The notes: a model not told the origin generated them from the letters alone. DNA of 64,000 nt from Limnanthes douglasii subsp. nivea (GCA_036936605.1 JAUPFV010000002.1:201213273-201277272); one strand, 5' to 3'; positions 47,070 through 57,619 are shown, numbered from the stretch's first letter. A program made the numbers and translations.

Positions 47070-48310
47070 AGAGATATAATAGCTAAACCAAAAATTGGAT
47101 AAAAGGACAAACCTATTTGTAGTTGTTTGGCCATAATGTTTAATCTTTTTCGTTTGATACGAAATAAATTTGTCACCATATTTCGTTATCCACGTGTCCA
47201 TAACGTACCCAAAACACTTGGGTTGAGAGGCGAACATCTCTTTCAATGTAGCTAGATTCTTTCGTAGCTCTCAACCGTGTTTGCTCCGACAACGTAGCCA
47301 TACAACTCAACAAATTGTTTTGTAACCACATGATCGTGCAATATCTTTCAAACCATCCCAAGAATGTTCTTGATAATATCAAGTGGTGTGTGCCCGGAAA
47401 AATATCGTCAATGGCTCGCATGAGAGCTAACTCTCATCGATCGGTAACAAAAACACTCGGAAATGCGCACACCCTATCCATCATCAAACCAAGAACAGTT
47501 TCCAAAGCCCATACATAATTTTCTATCTTCTCTCCACTCTTAAACACATACGCAACGGTAAATGTAGTGGAAGTTGACGTTAAACCAACAATCTCTAATA
47601 AAGGCATCTTATACCTAGTCATTTTGTACGTACAATCCATGAATAGCACATTAGGGAACATACATAATAAGTTTATGCTCGTAGGATGTGCGGAAAAAAA
47701 AAATCAATGATCATGTTTGAATCATCTTTCAAATGCTCCCACGTGGAGTATCAATCTCCTTCAATTTCATCAAAAAATATTGCATTTCCCCCGTGCTCAA
47801 CATCCCGATATTTTTGGCGGCAATTGTAGATTGCACGCATGTTCGAATTGTTCTCAGGATATTGGTACTTCAAACCGCAATATATCTCCCTAGGACGCGA
47901 ACCGAGGTGAGACAAACTATGAACTAGTTCCTCTTCATCCTGTAGGGTTCATGATTATGCGTACCATTTATCACCGTCTAAGTGAACATAGGCTTCATGA
48001 TTATGCGTACCGTTTATCATCTCCAAATGTCATTTCATGGCTAGTACGTCGATCGGATAACCTTTTAACGCAAACAGACAATTACATTTCTTCGTCGATG
48101 TCTTCCGCTTTCTTAACATTTCCGGCTTCTCTTTTGATACAAATACACCGTACCGCTCGCAAACTTAATCTAACCTAGGTGTTCTTCCCCATTTCCCGCT
48201 ATCGTAAAGCTTTGTAATCGTGACGAAGTTAATCTTTTTCGATTCAATGTCCACAAAAACATCTAATTCGTCCTTCTTAAATAACCTATCCATTTTGAAT
48301 ATTCTACTAT
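47070..48310 (-). pseudogene. Mutator-like (MULE) transposase with FAR1-type N-terminal domain, broken
   Basis: Minus strand, N to C: FKKDELDVFVDIESKKINFV (48290-48230), a CxxxxG/CNC-type zinc-finger region, and GTHNHE (present twice, 47946-48011), together the WRKY-GCM1/FAR1-type finger. The MULE catalytic domain follows: FMDCTYKMTRYKMPLLEIVG (first Asp, ~47640), ENYVWALETVLGLM, SVFVTDR (second Asp, ~47440), then ELALMRAIDDIFPG and HYGQTTTNRF (~47130). The SWIM finger is missing. A possible upstream exon (SLEDLVDEEEAYRME) lies at ~48610-48660 with GT after it. It ends tail to tail with the PMD gene. No sure terminal inverted repeats. Confidence 0.85.
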
Positions 48311-48679
48311 AATCGGCATCCATAAATGGAGGCTAGGAAAGTTCCTCCTACAAAATATAACATTGAAATCTATAAAGTTTTTGTAACAGTGCAATCGCAA
48401 GAGACATGTCTTCTAGGCTGTCGCACGAGACATGTCTCATAAGCAGTCGCACACGACAACATTTGAACACAGTTGCATATCTCCATGCGATGCATAGGGC
48501 ATTCGTGTCACACGTTCTTCCGACGCCGATGATGTTCATCGCGTAATGTTCGTACGACTAGGACAAAAAATGTAAAATAGAATTTAGCTTGTTACCTCCA
48601 TGCGGTAAGCTTCCTCCTCGTCTACCAAGTCTTCCAAAGAGACGCTTGTGGTTCTTTGTGGTGGATTTTATGGGTTTGG

Positions 48680-49187
48680 TTAAAAAATGTAACTTTTAGG
48701 GTTTATTGGGTTTATGGTAGTAAATATTGATGGAAAGCTTGTGGATTTAGGGTAACAATGGATGAATTTCAGATTTTGGGTTGATTCATAGGATAAATGG
48801 CATGAGTGTAATTACTTAGAGGGAGAAGGATAATTTTAGAATTTCAAGTTTGAATTTGAAAAAAAGGGTAGGGTGAGAGATCTATCAAAATGTGTGTTTA
48901 ATTTTTAGCATGGTCTAAATTTAAATGATAAAAATATAAAACTAAAAAAATGTTAAAAAGTTAAACCAAAAATATTTTTAGATGTGAATTGACGCGTGAT
49001 AATCGTATTTGTAAAATAAAATTATATCACATTTCATCACCCGCTTAATTAGCAGGCGCCAATGGGTACTCACCGTGTATATACAACATTTTAAAACATA
49101 ACTGAATAGTTTTGTAGAAAAAAGCTTTAATGGTAGTTTCGCAAATGATGATGAATGAGACAATCATTTTAACCCTACTCCATTATA
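48680..49187. other. No gene recognised
   Basis: AT-rich sequence between the MULE gene and LINE K. It could include the MULE 5' end. GGTAGGGTGAGAG at 48863 faintly mirrors CTCCACCCTAC at 47023, too weak for a terminal inverted repeat call. Confidence 0.5.
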
Positions 49188-49202
49188 AGTATCCATCTAT
49201 TT
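49188..49202. other. Target site duplication of LINE K, 3' side
   Basis: AGTATCCATCTATTT, identical to 51213-51227. The T run after it (49200-49206) is the plus-strand view of the LINE A tail. Confidence 0.85.
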
Positions 49203-51212
49203 TTTTGGTATAAAATGTTGTAAATTGTATTGAAATAAAAGGTTCTTACAAAGCTGTTCAAGATGGCCTCGTGGCAATAATCCGACAGAGATTACAAGTT
49301 AAAATAGGCTATTACATCTAGAAGAAGTGCCAATAATCCGACAAAGATGATAAGATAAAAACAAGCTATTACAACTAGGAGAAGTAAACAAATTGGAAAG
49401 CTAATTTTGGTTCCATGAAGTCGGTATTGGAGGTCCGAGAGTATTCGGTGTGCAGTGCTCGAGTTCGGAGACGGGAATTTTTTGTATATACGTGCATTTA
49501 TTTCCCTCAATATATGGTAAATGATGGCACAGAAAGCAATCCTCCAGACGAGGAGAGGGGTCTTGAGTCCCACTTACAGGCATCTTCAAGCCGATCATTC
49601 CAGGTTGGGAGAGATGCGGGAATTTGTAGTTTCTTGCAGATGTTGTCCTAGATGCTGGAGGAGAATGGACAGGAGATGAAAATGTGGTAGAGGGTCTCCA
49701 CGCTTCCAGAGCATAATACACAATCAGGAGGAGAGTCAAGGCCCCAACTAATGAGCTTATCACGGGTGGATAGCTTGCTTTGGACAACCATCCAAGAGAT
49801 GAAGGAGTGTCGCGGTATAGAGTATTTATTCCAGATGAGAGGGCCCAAGGAATTTTAGTACCCGAGGGTCTGATGGTGGCGTACGTGCTACTGATGGTGA
49901 AGATTGGTTTTGACTTGTTTGGGGTCCAGAGGAAGATGTCCTCCGCGGTGCAAGGGGGGGGGGGGAGAGTGGAGAGAGTTGATCGTATTTCAGTCAAGTG
50001 AGAAAGAAGATGTCTGTTCAGAGCTCTGGCATTGAGAGACCATTTCCAAGAGCCATTTATATTGAGGTCCGATACTCGGGAGATGTTTCTGAGGCGAGCT
50101 ATGCTGGCAATTCCATTACCAAAGCATTTGATAAAGGAAGAGGGGAATAACCAAGGGTCGTGCCAGATTGAAGTGTTGTGACCATTCCCAACTTTTACAG
50201 TGTAGAGGACGGCTGCGCAGGGTCCGAGCTTCAGAATTGTTCTCCCACCCCAGCTAGCATTAGCGGGATGGCAATGGTCCAGAAGTTTTTATTTTTTAGT
50301 TTTTCCACGATAGTCCATTTGGTCCATATTGAGTTCAGGTTCTTTGTTCGAATGAACCAAAATTTTTTTATCGCGGCCGCCTGATTCCAAATTTTTAAGT
50401 TTGGAATCCCAAGGCTGCCCTCTTCTTTGGGCAAGGTAAGCTTTTCCCAAGCTACTAAGGAGCTGTGATAGCTCATTGAGGACCCTGACCGGGAGGATGA
50501 ATATGGAGGACCAGTAAACTTGGCTTGCAAAGAGAATCGATTTTATGAGCTGGAGGCGACCCGCATATTAGAGATGCTTTGTTGTCCAAGAGTTGATACG
50601 ACTAGTAATCTTTTCGAAAATGGGGCGACAGTCGTTGTAATTAAGCCTGGAGGTAATGAGAGGAACTCCCAGATAGCGGACCGAAATGGTACCTTCGCTG
50701 AAACCCATGATGTCGATGATAGCTCCTTTTGCAGCAGGGGAGGTTCCTGATATGAAAATCTGGATTTTGTCCGGATTGAGGTCAAGACCCGAGATCGTGG
50801 CAAACTCCTTTAAGCCTTCTTGGATGAGGACGATTGATGCAGCATTGGCTCGACAGAATATCATAAGGTCGTCCGCAAAGCAAAGATTGATAATCTTCAG
50901 AGAGTGACATTTTCCCAGCAAAGAAGTTGGTGGGGCTTCTGTTAATACAAACAGCAAAGGAGGGGGTGGTAATGCAATGAATGATCCAGCTAATCATTTC
51001 AATGGGGAAGTCAATCACATAGAGAGCATCGAGGACGAGCTCCCAGCAGACGTTATCAAAAGCTTTCATAATGTCTATCTTAAGGGCACAACGAAAGCCT
51101 TTACGGTTAGTATAATAGCCGTTCATAAAATTTTGGGTTAGGAGGATGTTATCTGCAATTGAGCGGTCCGGAACAAAAGCAGACTGAGAAGGGTCAATCA
51201 GATACGAAAGGG
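49203..51212 (-). mobile_element. LINE K (L1 type), 5' truncated
   Basis: About 2.0 kb of ORF2: RT from its middle to the zinc-binding C-terminus, ending in a short A run. The 5' end falls exactly at the target duplication (51213), just before LSYLIDPSQSAFV. This is the normal outcome of incomplete target-primed reverse transcription. Confidence 0.9.
49400..51212 (-). pseudogene. ORF2 fragment of LINE K: RT and zf-RVT
   Basis: Blocks: IDPSQSAFVPDRSIADNILL (~51170), ALKIDIMKAFDNVCWELVLD (~51060), LCFADDLMIFCRANAAS (~50860, active site), RYLGVPL (~50670), WEKLTLPKEEGSLGIPNLKI (~50420) and the zinc-binding SWMVVQSKLSTRDKL with DCVLCSGSVETLYHIFISCP (49648-49848). About 240 bp is missing between NFFAGK and CHSLKIINLCFADD, including RGLRQGDPLSP. 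Twelve G in a row at 49954-49965 shift the frame. Confidence 0.88.
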
Positions 51213-51567
51213 AGTATCCATCTATTTGTCCATTACATATCCTGTTTATCGTTTTTAAACCCTTCTCCATTCGAATTTGTAAGTTAGAATATAATTTTTA
51301 ACCTTTACAATTAGTATGATAGTCGTCCATAAAGCTTTGGATTAGGAGGATGTTATCTGCAATTGAGCGTCCCGAAACAAAAACATACTAAAAAGGGAAT
51401 CCGGTACGAAAGGGAGTATCATCAATTTGTCCATTACATCGGGACAAAAACAGACTAAAAAGGGAATCCGGTACGAAAGGGAGTATCATCAATTTTTCCA
51501 TTACATATCCATTACTACCGTTTTTAACCGTTCTCCATTGTAATTTGTAAGTTAGAATATAACTTTT
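51098..51567. repeat. Tandem duplications of the LINE K 5' end and its flank
   Basis: The block CCTTTAC-GTTAGTAT...TTAGGAGGATGTTATCTGCAATTGAGCG...GGTACGAAAGGGAGTATC at 51098-51227 recurs at 51302-51437. A shorter third copy (GGGACAAAAACAGACTAAAAAGGG) starts at 51441. The flank ACATATCC...TTTGTAAGTTAGAATATAA occurs at 51235-51299 and again at 51503-51567. It ends ~65 bp before the first ATG of the PPR ORF. Confidence 0.85.
51213..51227. other. Target site duplication of LINE K, 5' side
   Basis: AGTATCCATCTATTT, perfect match to 49188-49202. Confidence 0.85.
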
Positions 51568-51631
51568 GGTTACCAAGTTTAATGGTTTCATTTGTGTTGG
51601 TGCCCGATTTTAGAACTAGAAACCCTAAAGT

Positions 51632-54600
51632 TTGAACCAGAGAAACAAATATGGTGAATCCATTTTGAATGGTTACATTCAGGCGCCAAAGGAACACCAT
51701 GAACTACGTTGTCTTTCACTCTCAGTCTTCAACATGTATCGTAGAACCCTCTTGTCATATATCAACAGGCGAGCCCAGTGCAGTATCGCCACCGCTACTA
51801 TATCTCCTGTATTCATATCATTTAATTTGACCCCAAAAACCATCAATGTGCTCTATTCAACAACACAAAAGCTAGATCCCTATTTTCAACCCAAATCCCA
51901 ATCTTCGACCGAGTCATCCTCACCGTTTCCGTGTTTTTCGGGGTTGGAGGTATACTACGAGTACTTAATTTGCAGATGCCGTGACGCTTGTACTTTAACT
52001 GAAACTAAACAGTTTCATTTGCAGTTAATGAAACATGGATTTGTTAGAGATATGTTTTTTGGCAATACCCTTATCAATGCCTATGTTCGAAACAGTGGTT
52101 TGGTATTTGCCAGACAGGTGTTCGATGAAATGCCAGTTAGAAACTCTGTTTCGTGGGCGAGTATGGTTTCTGGGTATGCACAGAGTGGGAGCAACGGAGA
52201 AGCGTGTTTAGTGTTTAAAGGAATTCTTGACGAAGGGGTTTTTCCTAACCAGTATGCCTTCGGTAGTGTATTTCGAGCTTGTCAAGAGCTTGGATCGTGT
52301 GGGCTGAAACTTGGGATGCAGGTTCATGGATATGTTTTGAAATGTCATTATGCGGTTGATGTGATGGTGCCTAACGCGTTAATATCGCTTTATGGAAAAC
52401 TTATGGACTCTGGCGATTTTGCTCGTCAAGTTTTTTATGACATTAAAGTTAAAACTTCTGTTTCCTGGAATTCAATCATTTCTGTTTATTCACAAAAAGG
52501 AGACACTGTGCCTGCTTTTAAATTATTTTCAGCTATGCAAAAAGAGACTAGTGAACATGCTTGTGGACCTAATGAATACACCTTTGGGAGCTTAATAACT
52601 GCTGCTGCTTCTTCTGGAGACTATGGTATCTATTTGCTCAAACAAATGCTTTGCAGGGTTCAAAAGTCTGGATTTCTATTAGATCTTTATGTAGGTAGTG
52701 CTTTTATAAGTGGATTATCAAGGTTCGGTTTGATTGATTATGCTACGAAGATTCTCGAACTAATGACTGATAGGAATGTGGTCACCATGAACGGTTTGAT
52801 TGTTGGACTCGTGAGGCAGAAACAGGGCGAAGAAGCAGCTGCACTTTTCGCAAAGATGAGAAAGTCGGTGGATGTTAATGTTGATTCATTTGTGATTCTG
52901 TTAAGTGCTTTTCCAGAATTCGTTATGTTGGAGAGAGGTAAACAAAAGGGTAGAGAGGTTCATGCGTATGTAATCAGAACAGGCTTTAGTGATGTTGCGG
53001 CAATAGGTATTGGAAATGGACTTATAAATATGTATGCTAAGTGTGGTTCTGTCTCCGATGCTGTAACTGTATTTCAACTCATGACTGACAAAGATTTAGT
53101 CTCCTGGAACTCGGTGATCACGGGTCTCGACCAGAATAACTGTTTCGAAGATGCAGTAACGTGCTTTCTTGAGATGAGAAGAGGTGGATTCATGCCTTGC
53201 AACTTTACGCTGATTAGTACTTTAAGCTCATGTGCTAGCTTATATTGGATCAAGCTAGGCCAACAAATTCATGGAGAGGGAATTAAGTTGGGCCTTGACT
53301 TAGACGTATCAGTTTCAAATTCTCTTCTTGCGTTATATGCTGATACTGGTTGTGTTACTGAATGCCATAAAGTTTTCTCCTTGATGCCTGATCATGATCA
53401 AGTTTCATGGAACTCTATGATCGGAGCATTAGCAGATGATAAAGATTCGGTATTTGAAGCCGGAAGATATTTTTTGGACATGATGCGAGCTGGATGGACT
53501 CTGAACAACATAACCTTCATAAACATTCTTTCAGCTGTTTCATCTCTTTCAATGGATGGAATGGGCAAGCAGATACATAGTTTGGTGCTGAAATACAGTC
53601 TAACTGATGAGGTTGCCATTGAAAATGCCCTTCTAGCTTTGTATGGCAGAAGTGGACTGATCAATGAATGTGAGAAAATCTTTTCTAGAATGTCTGACAG
53701 AAAAGATGAAGTTAGTTGGAATTCGATGATCTCTGGGTATATACATAATGATTTCTTGTCGAAAGCGATGGATTTGGTCTGGTCAATGATGCAAAAGGGT
53801 CAAAAACTCGATAGCTTCACTTTTGCTACTGTTCTTAGTGCTTGTGCGTCGGTTGCGACCTTAGAGCGCGGAATGGAAGTTCATGCTTGTGCTATAAGAG
53901 GTTGTTTAGAAAGCGATGTCGTAGTCGGGAGTGCTCTTGTTGACATGTATGCTAAATGCGGAAGAGTCGACTATGCTTCACGGTTTTTCAACACTATGCC
54001 CATTAAAAATGTATATTCTTGGAATTCAATGATATCAGGCTACGCTCGTCACGGACATGGAGAGGAGGCTTTGAAGATTTTCAAACAGATGAACCTAGAG
54101 GGACAGCAACCGGATCATGTAACTTTCGTGGGAGTCTTATCGGCTTGTAGCCATGTGGGTTTAGTTAAACAAGGATATGCCTATTTCAAATCCATGAGCG
54201 AAGAATATGGTCTAACACCTAGAATGGAGCACTTTTCATGTATGGTGGACCTTTTAGGCCGAGCAGGTGAACTCAACAAGATTGAAGATTTCATCAACGG
54301 AATGCCATTGAAACCAAATGTCCTCATCTGGAGAACAGTTTTAGGGGCTTGTTCCCGTGGAAACGGTCGAAAGACGGAATTAGGTAAAAGAGCAGCCGAA
54401 ATGCTTTTTGGGTTAGAACCCGATAATGCTGTGAACTACGTGCTGCTTGCTAACATGTATGCAAACGGAGGAAAATGGGAAGGTGTTGCAGATGCTAGAA
54501 GGGCAATGAAAGACGCTGCAGTGAAGAAGGAAGCAGGGTGTAGTTGGATAACCATGAAAGATGGAGTACATGTTTTTGTTGCCAACGACAAACTACATCC

Positions 54601-54940
54601 TGAAAAAGACTTAATTTACAAGAAACTTAAAGAATTGAACAAAAAGATGAGAGATTGTGGTTACGTGCCACAGACGAAATTTGCAATGTTTGATGTTGAG
54701 CAAGAGAATAAAGAGGAAATGCTTAGCTACCACAGCGAGAAGCTAGCGGTTGCTTTTGTTCTGACTCGCCACGATTCGCGGCTGCCAATTAGAATAATGA
54801 AAAATCTTCGAGTGTGCGGTGACTGCCACTCTGCTTTGAAGTATATATCAAAGATTGTCAGTCGAAAAATAATAGTTCGAGATTCAAATAGGTTTCATCA
54901 TTTTAATGATGGTGAATGTTCATGCGGGGATTACTGGTGA
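51632..54940 (+). CDS. MEF7: PLS-class PPR protein with E and DYW domains, MEF7-like
   Basis: Intact, intronless, 1102 codons. DYW-class PPR proteins bind organelle RNA and direct or carry out C-to-U editing. Repeats fill most of the protein (e.g. SWNSMISGYARHGHGEEALK, LVDMYAKCGRVDYASRFFNT). The E region follows (KPNVLIWRTVLGAC, EAGCSWI), then the DYW deaminase with zinc ligands and catalytic Glu: SYHSEKLAVAF (HxE), RVCGDCHSA (CxxC), GECSCGDYW as last residues. Wording across the protein matches my memory of Arabidopsis MEF7 (At5g09950), a mitochondrial editing factor; no search was run. The ATG at 51734 (MYRRTLLSYINRRAQ) is a better start: Arg-rich, no acidic residues, a typical mitochondrial presequence, giving 1068 aa. 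The upstream start at 51632 adds 34 acidic-containing residues. Confidence 0.93.
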   Translation: MNQRNKYGESILNGYIQAPKEHHELRCLSLSVFNMYRRTLLSYINRRAQCSIATATISPVFISFNLTPKTINVLYSTTQKLDPYFQPKSQSSTESSSPFPCFSGLEVYYEYLICRCRDACTLTETKQFHLQLMKHGFVRDMFFGNTLINAYVRNSGLVFARQVFDEMPVRNSVSWASMVSGYAQSGSNGEACLVFKGILDEGVFPNQYAFGSVFRACQELGSCGLKLGMQVHGYVLKCHYAVDVMVPNALISLYGKLMDSGDFARQVFYDIKVKTSVSWNSIISVYSQKGDTVPAFKLFSAMQKETSEHACGPNEYTFGSLITAAASSGDYGIYLLKQMLCRVQKSGFLLDLYVGSAFISGLSRFGLIDYATKILELMTDRNVVTMNGLIVGLVRQKQGEEAAALFAKMRKSVDVNVDSFVILLSAFPEFVMLERGKQKGREVHAYVIRTGFSDVAAIGIGNGLINMYAKCGSVSDAVTVFQLMTDKDLVSWNSVITGLDQNNCFEDAVTCFLEMRRGGFMPCNFTLISTLSSCASLYWIKLGQQIHGEGIKLGLDLDVSVSNSLLALYADTGCVTECHKVFSLMPDHDQVSWNSMIGALADDKDSVFEAGRYFLDMMRAGWTLNNITFINILSAVSSLSMDGMGKQIHSLVLKYSLTDEVAIENALLALYGRSGLINECEKIFSRMSDRKDEVSWNSMISGYIHNDFLSKAMDLVWSMMQKGQKLDSFTFATVLSACASVATLERGMEVHACAIRGCLESDVVVGSALVDMYAKCGRVDYASRFFNTMPIKNVYSWNSMISGYARHGHGEEALKIFKQMNLEGQQPDHVTFVGVLSACSHVGLVKQGYAYFKSMSEEYGLTPRMEHFSCMVDLLGRAGELNKIEDFINGMPLKPNVLIWRTVLGACSRGNGRKTELGKRAAEMLFGLEPDNAVNYVLLANMYANGGKWEGVADARRAMKDAAVKKEAGCSWITMKDGVHVFVANDKLHPEKDLIYKKLKELNKKMRDCGYVPQTKFAMFDVEQENKEEMLSYHSEKLAVAFVLTRHDSRLPIRIMKNLRVCGDCHSALKYISKIVSRKIIVRDSNRFHHFNDGECSCGDYW

Positions 54941-55440
54941 AAGAATGACTAACAGAATTTTGGTTCAGTTGAGCCATATTTTGTATGTTGAAAGATACTA
55001 CAACGTATAATTGTCATTTTATACCTAAGATCTGAAAGAATCAAAATTACACATCCGATATTGTTTGTTTAAGCTGTTTTTAAATTCCAAGATTTTATAA
55101 AAAGCCTGGCATAATTTTTTCACTTAAAAAAAATTCCTATTAAATAGAAACTCTTAACATGAAACTATGTAATTGTTTGTACCCATTATCTGTTTATCCA
55201 TAACAATTATGGATAATACTTGGCCAAAAAAACAATTTGAAAATGTTATACTATATATTTTACTGAAATTAATTCTACCCTCTCTATATAAAATTAGAGA
55301 GGGTAATTTTCTTTCCGATTCTTTTATATTGTTTATGATATGGATTTTAAAATTTAATAGCGGGCGAATTTGGGGGAAGTTATGAGTTATTTTATTTATA
55401 TGGATACCTAATTTAACCCAAAGTCGAAGTTAATATATAG
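54941..55440. other. 3' flank of the PPR gene
   Basis: Holds the likely 3' UTR. TTTTGTATGTTG at ~54980 resembles a plant far-upstream polyadenylation element. Otherwise AT-rich, with a small hairpin at 55276. Confidence 0.5.
55276..55305. repeat. Perfect 11-bp inverted repeat with 8-nt loop
   Basis: TACCCTCTCTA, loop TATAAAAT, TAGAGAGGGTA. It lies ~335 bp after the PPR stop codon. It could fold in RNA but lacks a U tract typical of a terminator, and it may be chance or a small transposon scar. Confidence 0.7.
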
Positions 55441-55739
55441 TATAGGTTATGGTGACTTAGTAAAATCTCACATCCCATATCGGTTAAATATGGGAAGGAT
55501 CAACAGTACATAAGAAAGAACATATCTCAACTAGACTCAGACTTTTTGGAAGTGAACCAAACGAAAAAATTGTGGGATCTTCGGATCCAAAATGGACAAT
55601 ATCATACTAGTGTGGAGACCGGATTGTTTGTACTTCAAAAAAGAGCTTTATGTTGGTTTTTATCAGTGTTTGCCTGCACATAGAATAAGTTGGGAGAATT
55701 TTACTCAGAGAAATCAGTGATAAAGTAAGTTATCGGTAG

Positions 55740-56599
55740 TGGATGTCAAAGAAACGCTGAAATCAAAGAAGTTGAGACAGCTGCAACCAGACAATCAGAC
55801 GGAAGAGAAATGTCTTATGACTAGGGAAAATCTAGAAACAATGCGAGTTTTTCAAAGAAGAAGAACCGGAAGTCCAAATCAAGAGCAAAGAAATCAAACT
55901 GTTATGAATGCGGTGAGCAGTGTTATTATAGGAGAGAATGTCTGAAACTGAAAGGTAAGAAGGGAAATCAAAAGGAAAATGCTGCAAACTTAGTGGAATG
56001 TGCGAAAGATTCTGATGACTGTGAAACGGTGGTATATGAGATGTGTTGTCTGTGAGTTCAGACTGTGGGCAAAACTCTTGGGTACTTGATACCGGCGCTA
56101 CGTATCACATGTGTCAGTTCAAAAAATGGTTCGATACTTAGAAGCCAATACAATGAACTTTTTATATAAGGTATAATCGTACATTGCCTGTTGGTGGTAT
56201 CGGTAACGTTATGATCAGAATGTTTGATAGGTTGTTAGAATCACGACGTGCTGGCATGTTCTTAGGTTGAAAAAAAACCCTAATATCTATTGGGACATTA
56301 GACTCTCAGGTTTACAAGTATTGTGTAGACGATGATGTGATTAAAGTGACAAAGGTCTCAATGGTGTGTATGAAAGGCAGTTTATAGAAGGGGCTTTACA
56401 TTCTCTAGAGGAGTGTTGTTATGGGCAATACTGCATTAGCATTATTTATGAATAATGACCAAATTCGGCAGGATCACAATTAGTTGTGGCATTGGCATCT
56501 CGGTCACATAAGTGAAAGATGATTAGTTGTTTTGGGAAATAGAGATTTGTTGAAAGAGTATAAAGCAGAATAATTGGAATTTGTGAACAATGTGTGTTT
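55740..56599 (+). pseudogene. Gag end, protease and IN start of copia H
   Basis: Zinc knuckle CYECGEQCYYRREC (the His position is changed) and KGKKGNQKENAANLVE at ~55900-55995. The protease motif SWVLDTGATYHMCQFKKWFD at ~56070-56145 is intact. Then LPVGGIGNVMIRMFD, LISIGTLDSQVYKYCVDDDV, and an IN zinc-binding start WHWHLGHISER near 56490, with CEQCVF at the LINE junction. Frameshifts are frequent. Confidence 0.82.
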
Positions 56600-57059
56600 T
56601 TTTATTACCGTTTAACCTTTGGGCCATTATTTCATATTGGGTCAAATAAAATACACACTAAAAAGATTTTCAGCTCCATTGTCCTTATTACAGCGAAATC
56701 CCCAATCCTAGAAACCCTAAAGCTTCCTCCACCATCTTCCTTTCGATTTCCGGCCGCCTTCCTCCCTTCTTCAGTCACCTAAAACCAATCCACGAGCCAA
56801 AGAGAACAGCCAAAACCCAGAAATAGACCATCATATGTCGAATCAATCTTCTGAGCTCCAAACAATCTCCAGTTTTGCAAAGAATTGCTCATGACCTTCA
56901 ATGACAGTCAGGTACGATAATGTATCCTTAATCATTTTGGTTTCTTCTTAAGTAGCATAAGCCCAGTCCTTCAAGGAATGTTATGGCTCTTAATCTGTCA
57001 GGAATTTCACTCTATTCAAATGTGAAGTTCCTGTTAGATTCAAGGGCAGAATTAGCAAC

Positions 57060-57428
57060 CTAATCGGCTGCTACATTATGTTTTCTGAAAACATGGATGA
57101 TTTTCATGTTTAAAGATATCCGTTTATAGCAGCAATCGATCATAGCCTTACGATACCAGGGAGATCTTCCCGTGAGGATCATATGTGCTAGAATACGAGA
57201 ATCAGTCTCAACGTCTAACATACTGATACCTCTATCAAAACAAATTTGAAAACCATCAAACAATGCCCTGGTCTCTGCAATGATAGAGCTTCCCTTGTCG
57301 TAAACCTTACCAAACCCAAAGATTACATTACCAGTGTCGTCTCTCAGGAGACCCCCACCAAAGCATTCCCCAGACTCGCTACAAGCATCGTCTGTGTTTA
57401 GTTTGAACCTTCCAAGTTTAGGACACAT
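57060..57428 (-). pseudogene. RNase H domain of LINE I
   Basis: Open for 122 codons: GRFKLNTDDACSESGECFGG (first Asp), IIAETRALFDGFQ (Glu), MLDVETDSRILAHM (Asp) and VFRKHNVAAD (His and last Asp). Plant L1-type LINEs of one large group carry this C-terminal RNase H; LINE K shows none. The usual NTDGA has become NTDDA. Confidence 0.88.
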
Positions 57429-57619
57429 CCAACTTAGTGAGACAGGAACACGAGTTATTTTCAGATGGTTTAATCAACCTAATGATGACCCAACTCCACT
57501 GTCTTTGCCCCAGAACTTTCTCTTCAGTAGATTAGCATTGTCAAGACTAGACATAATGTAACAGATATGGCCAATGAGGTCTTCAGTTTTCTGGACCTTA
57601 CCCTCCATTTTACTCATGA

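Noticed and set aside
46990..48890. Terminal inverted repeats of the MULE (CTCCACCCTAC at 47023 against GTAGGGTGAGAG at 48865)
   Set aside because: Only about 8-11 bases pair, no longer repeat extends from them and no 9-bp target duplication is visible.
49954..49965. Twelve-G run as a G-quadruplex control element
   Set aside because: It lies in a dead LINE ORF and homopolymer length is prone to sequencing error.
55460..55620. LTR of copia H
   Set aside because: Contains wording common in plant repeats but no TG...CA ends, no primer site and no mate in the window.
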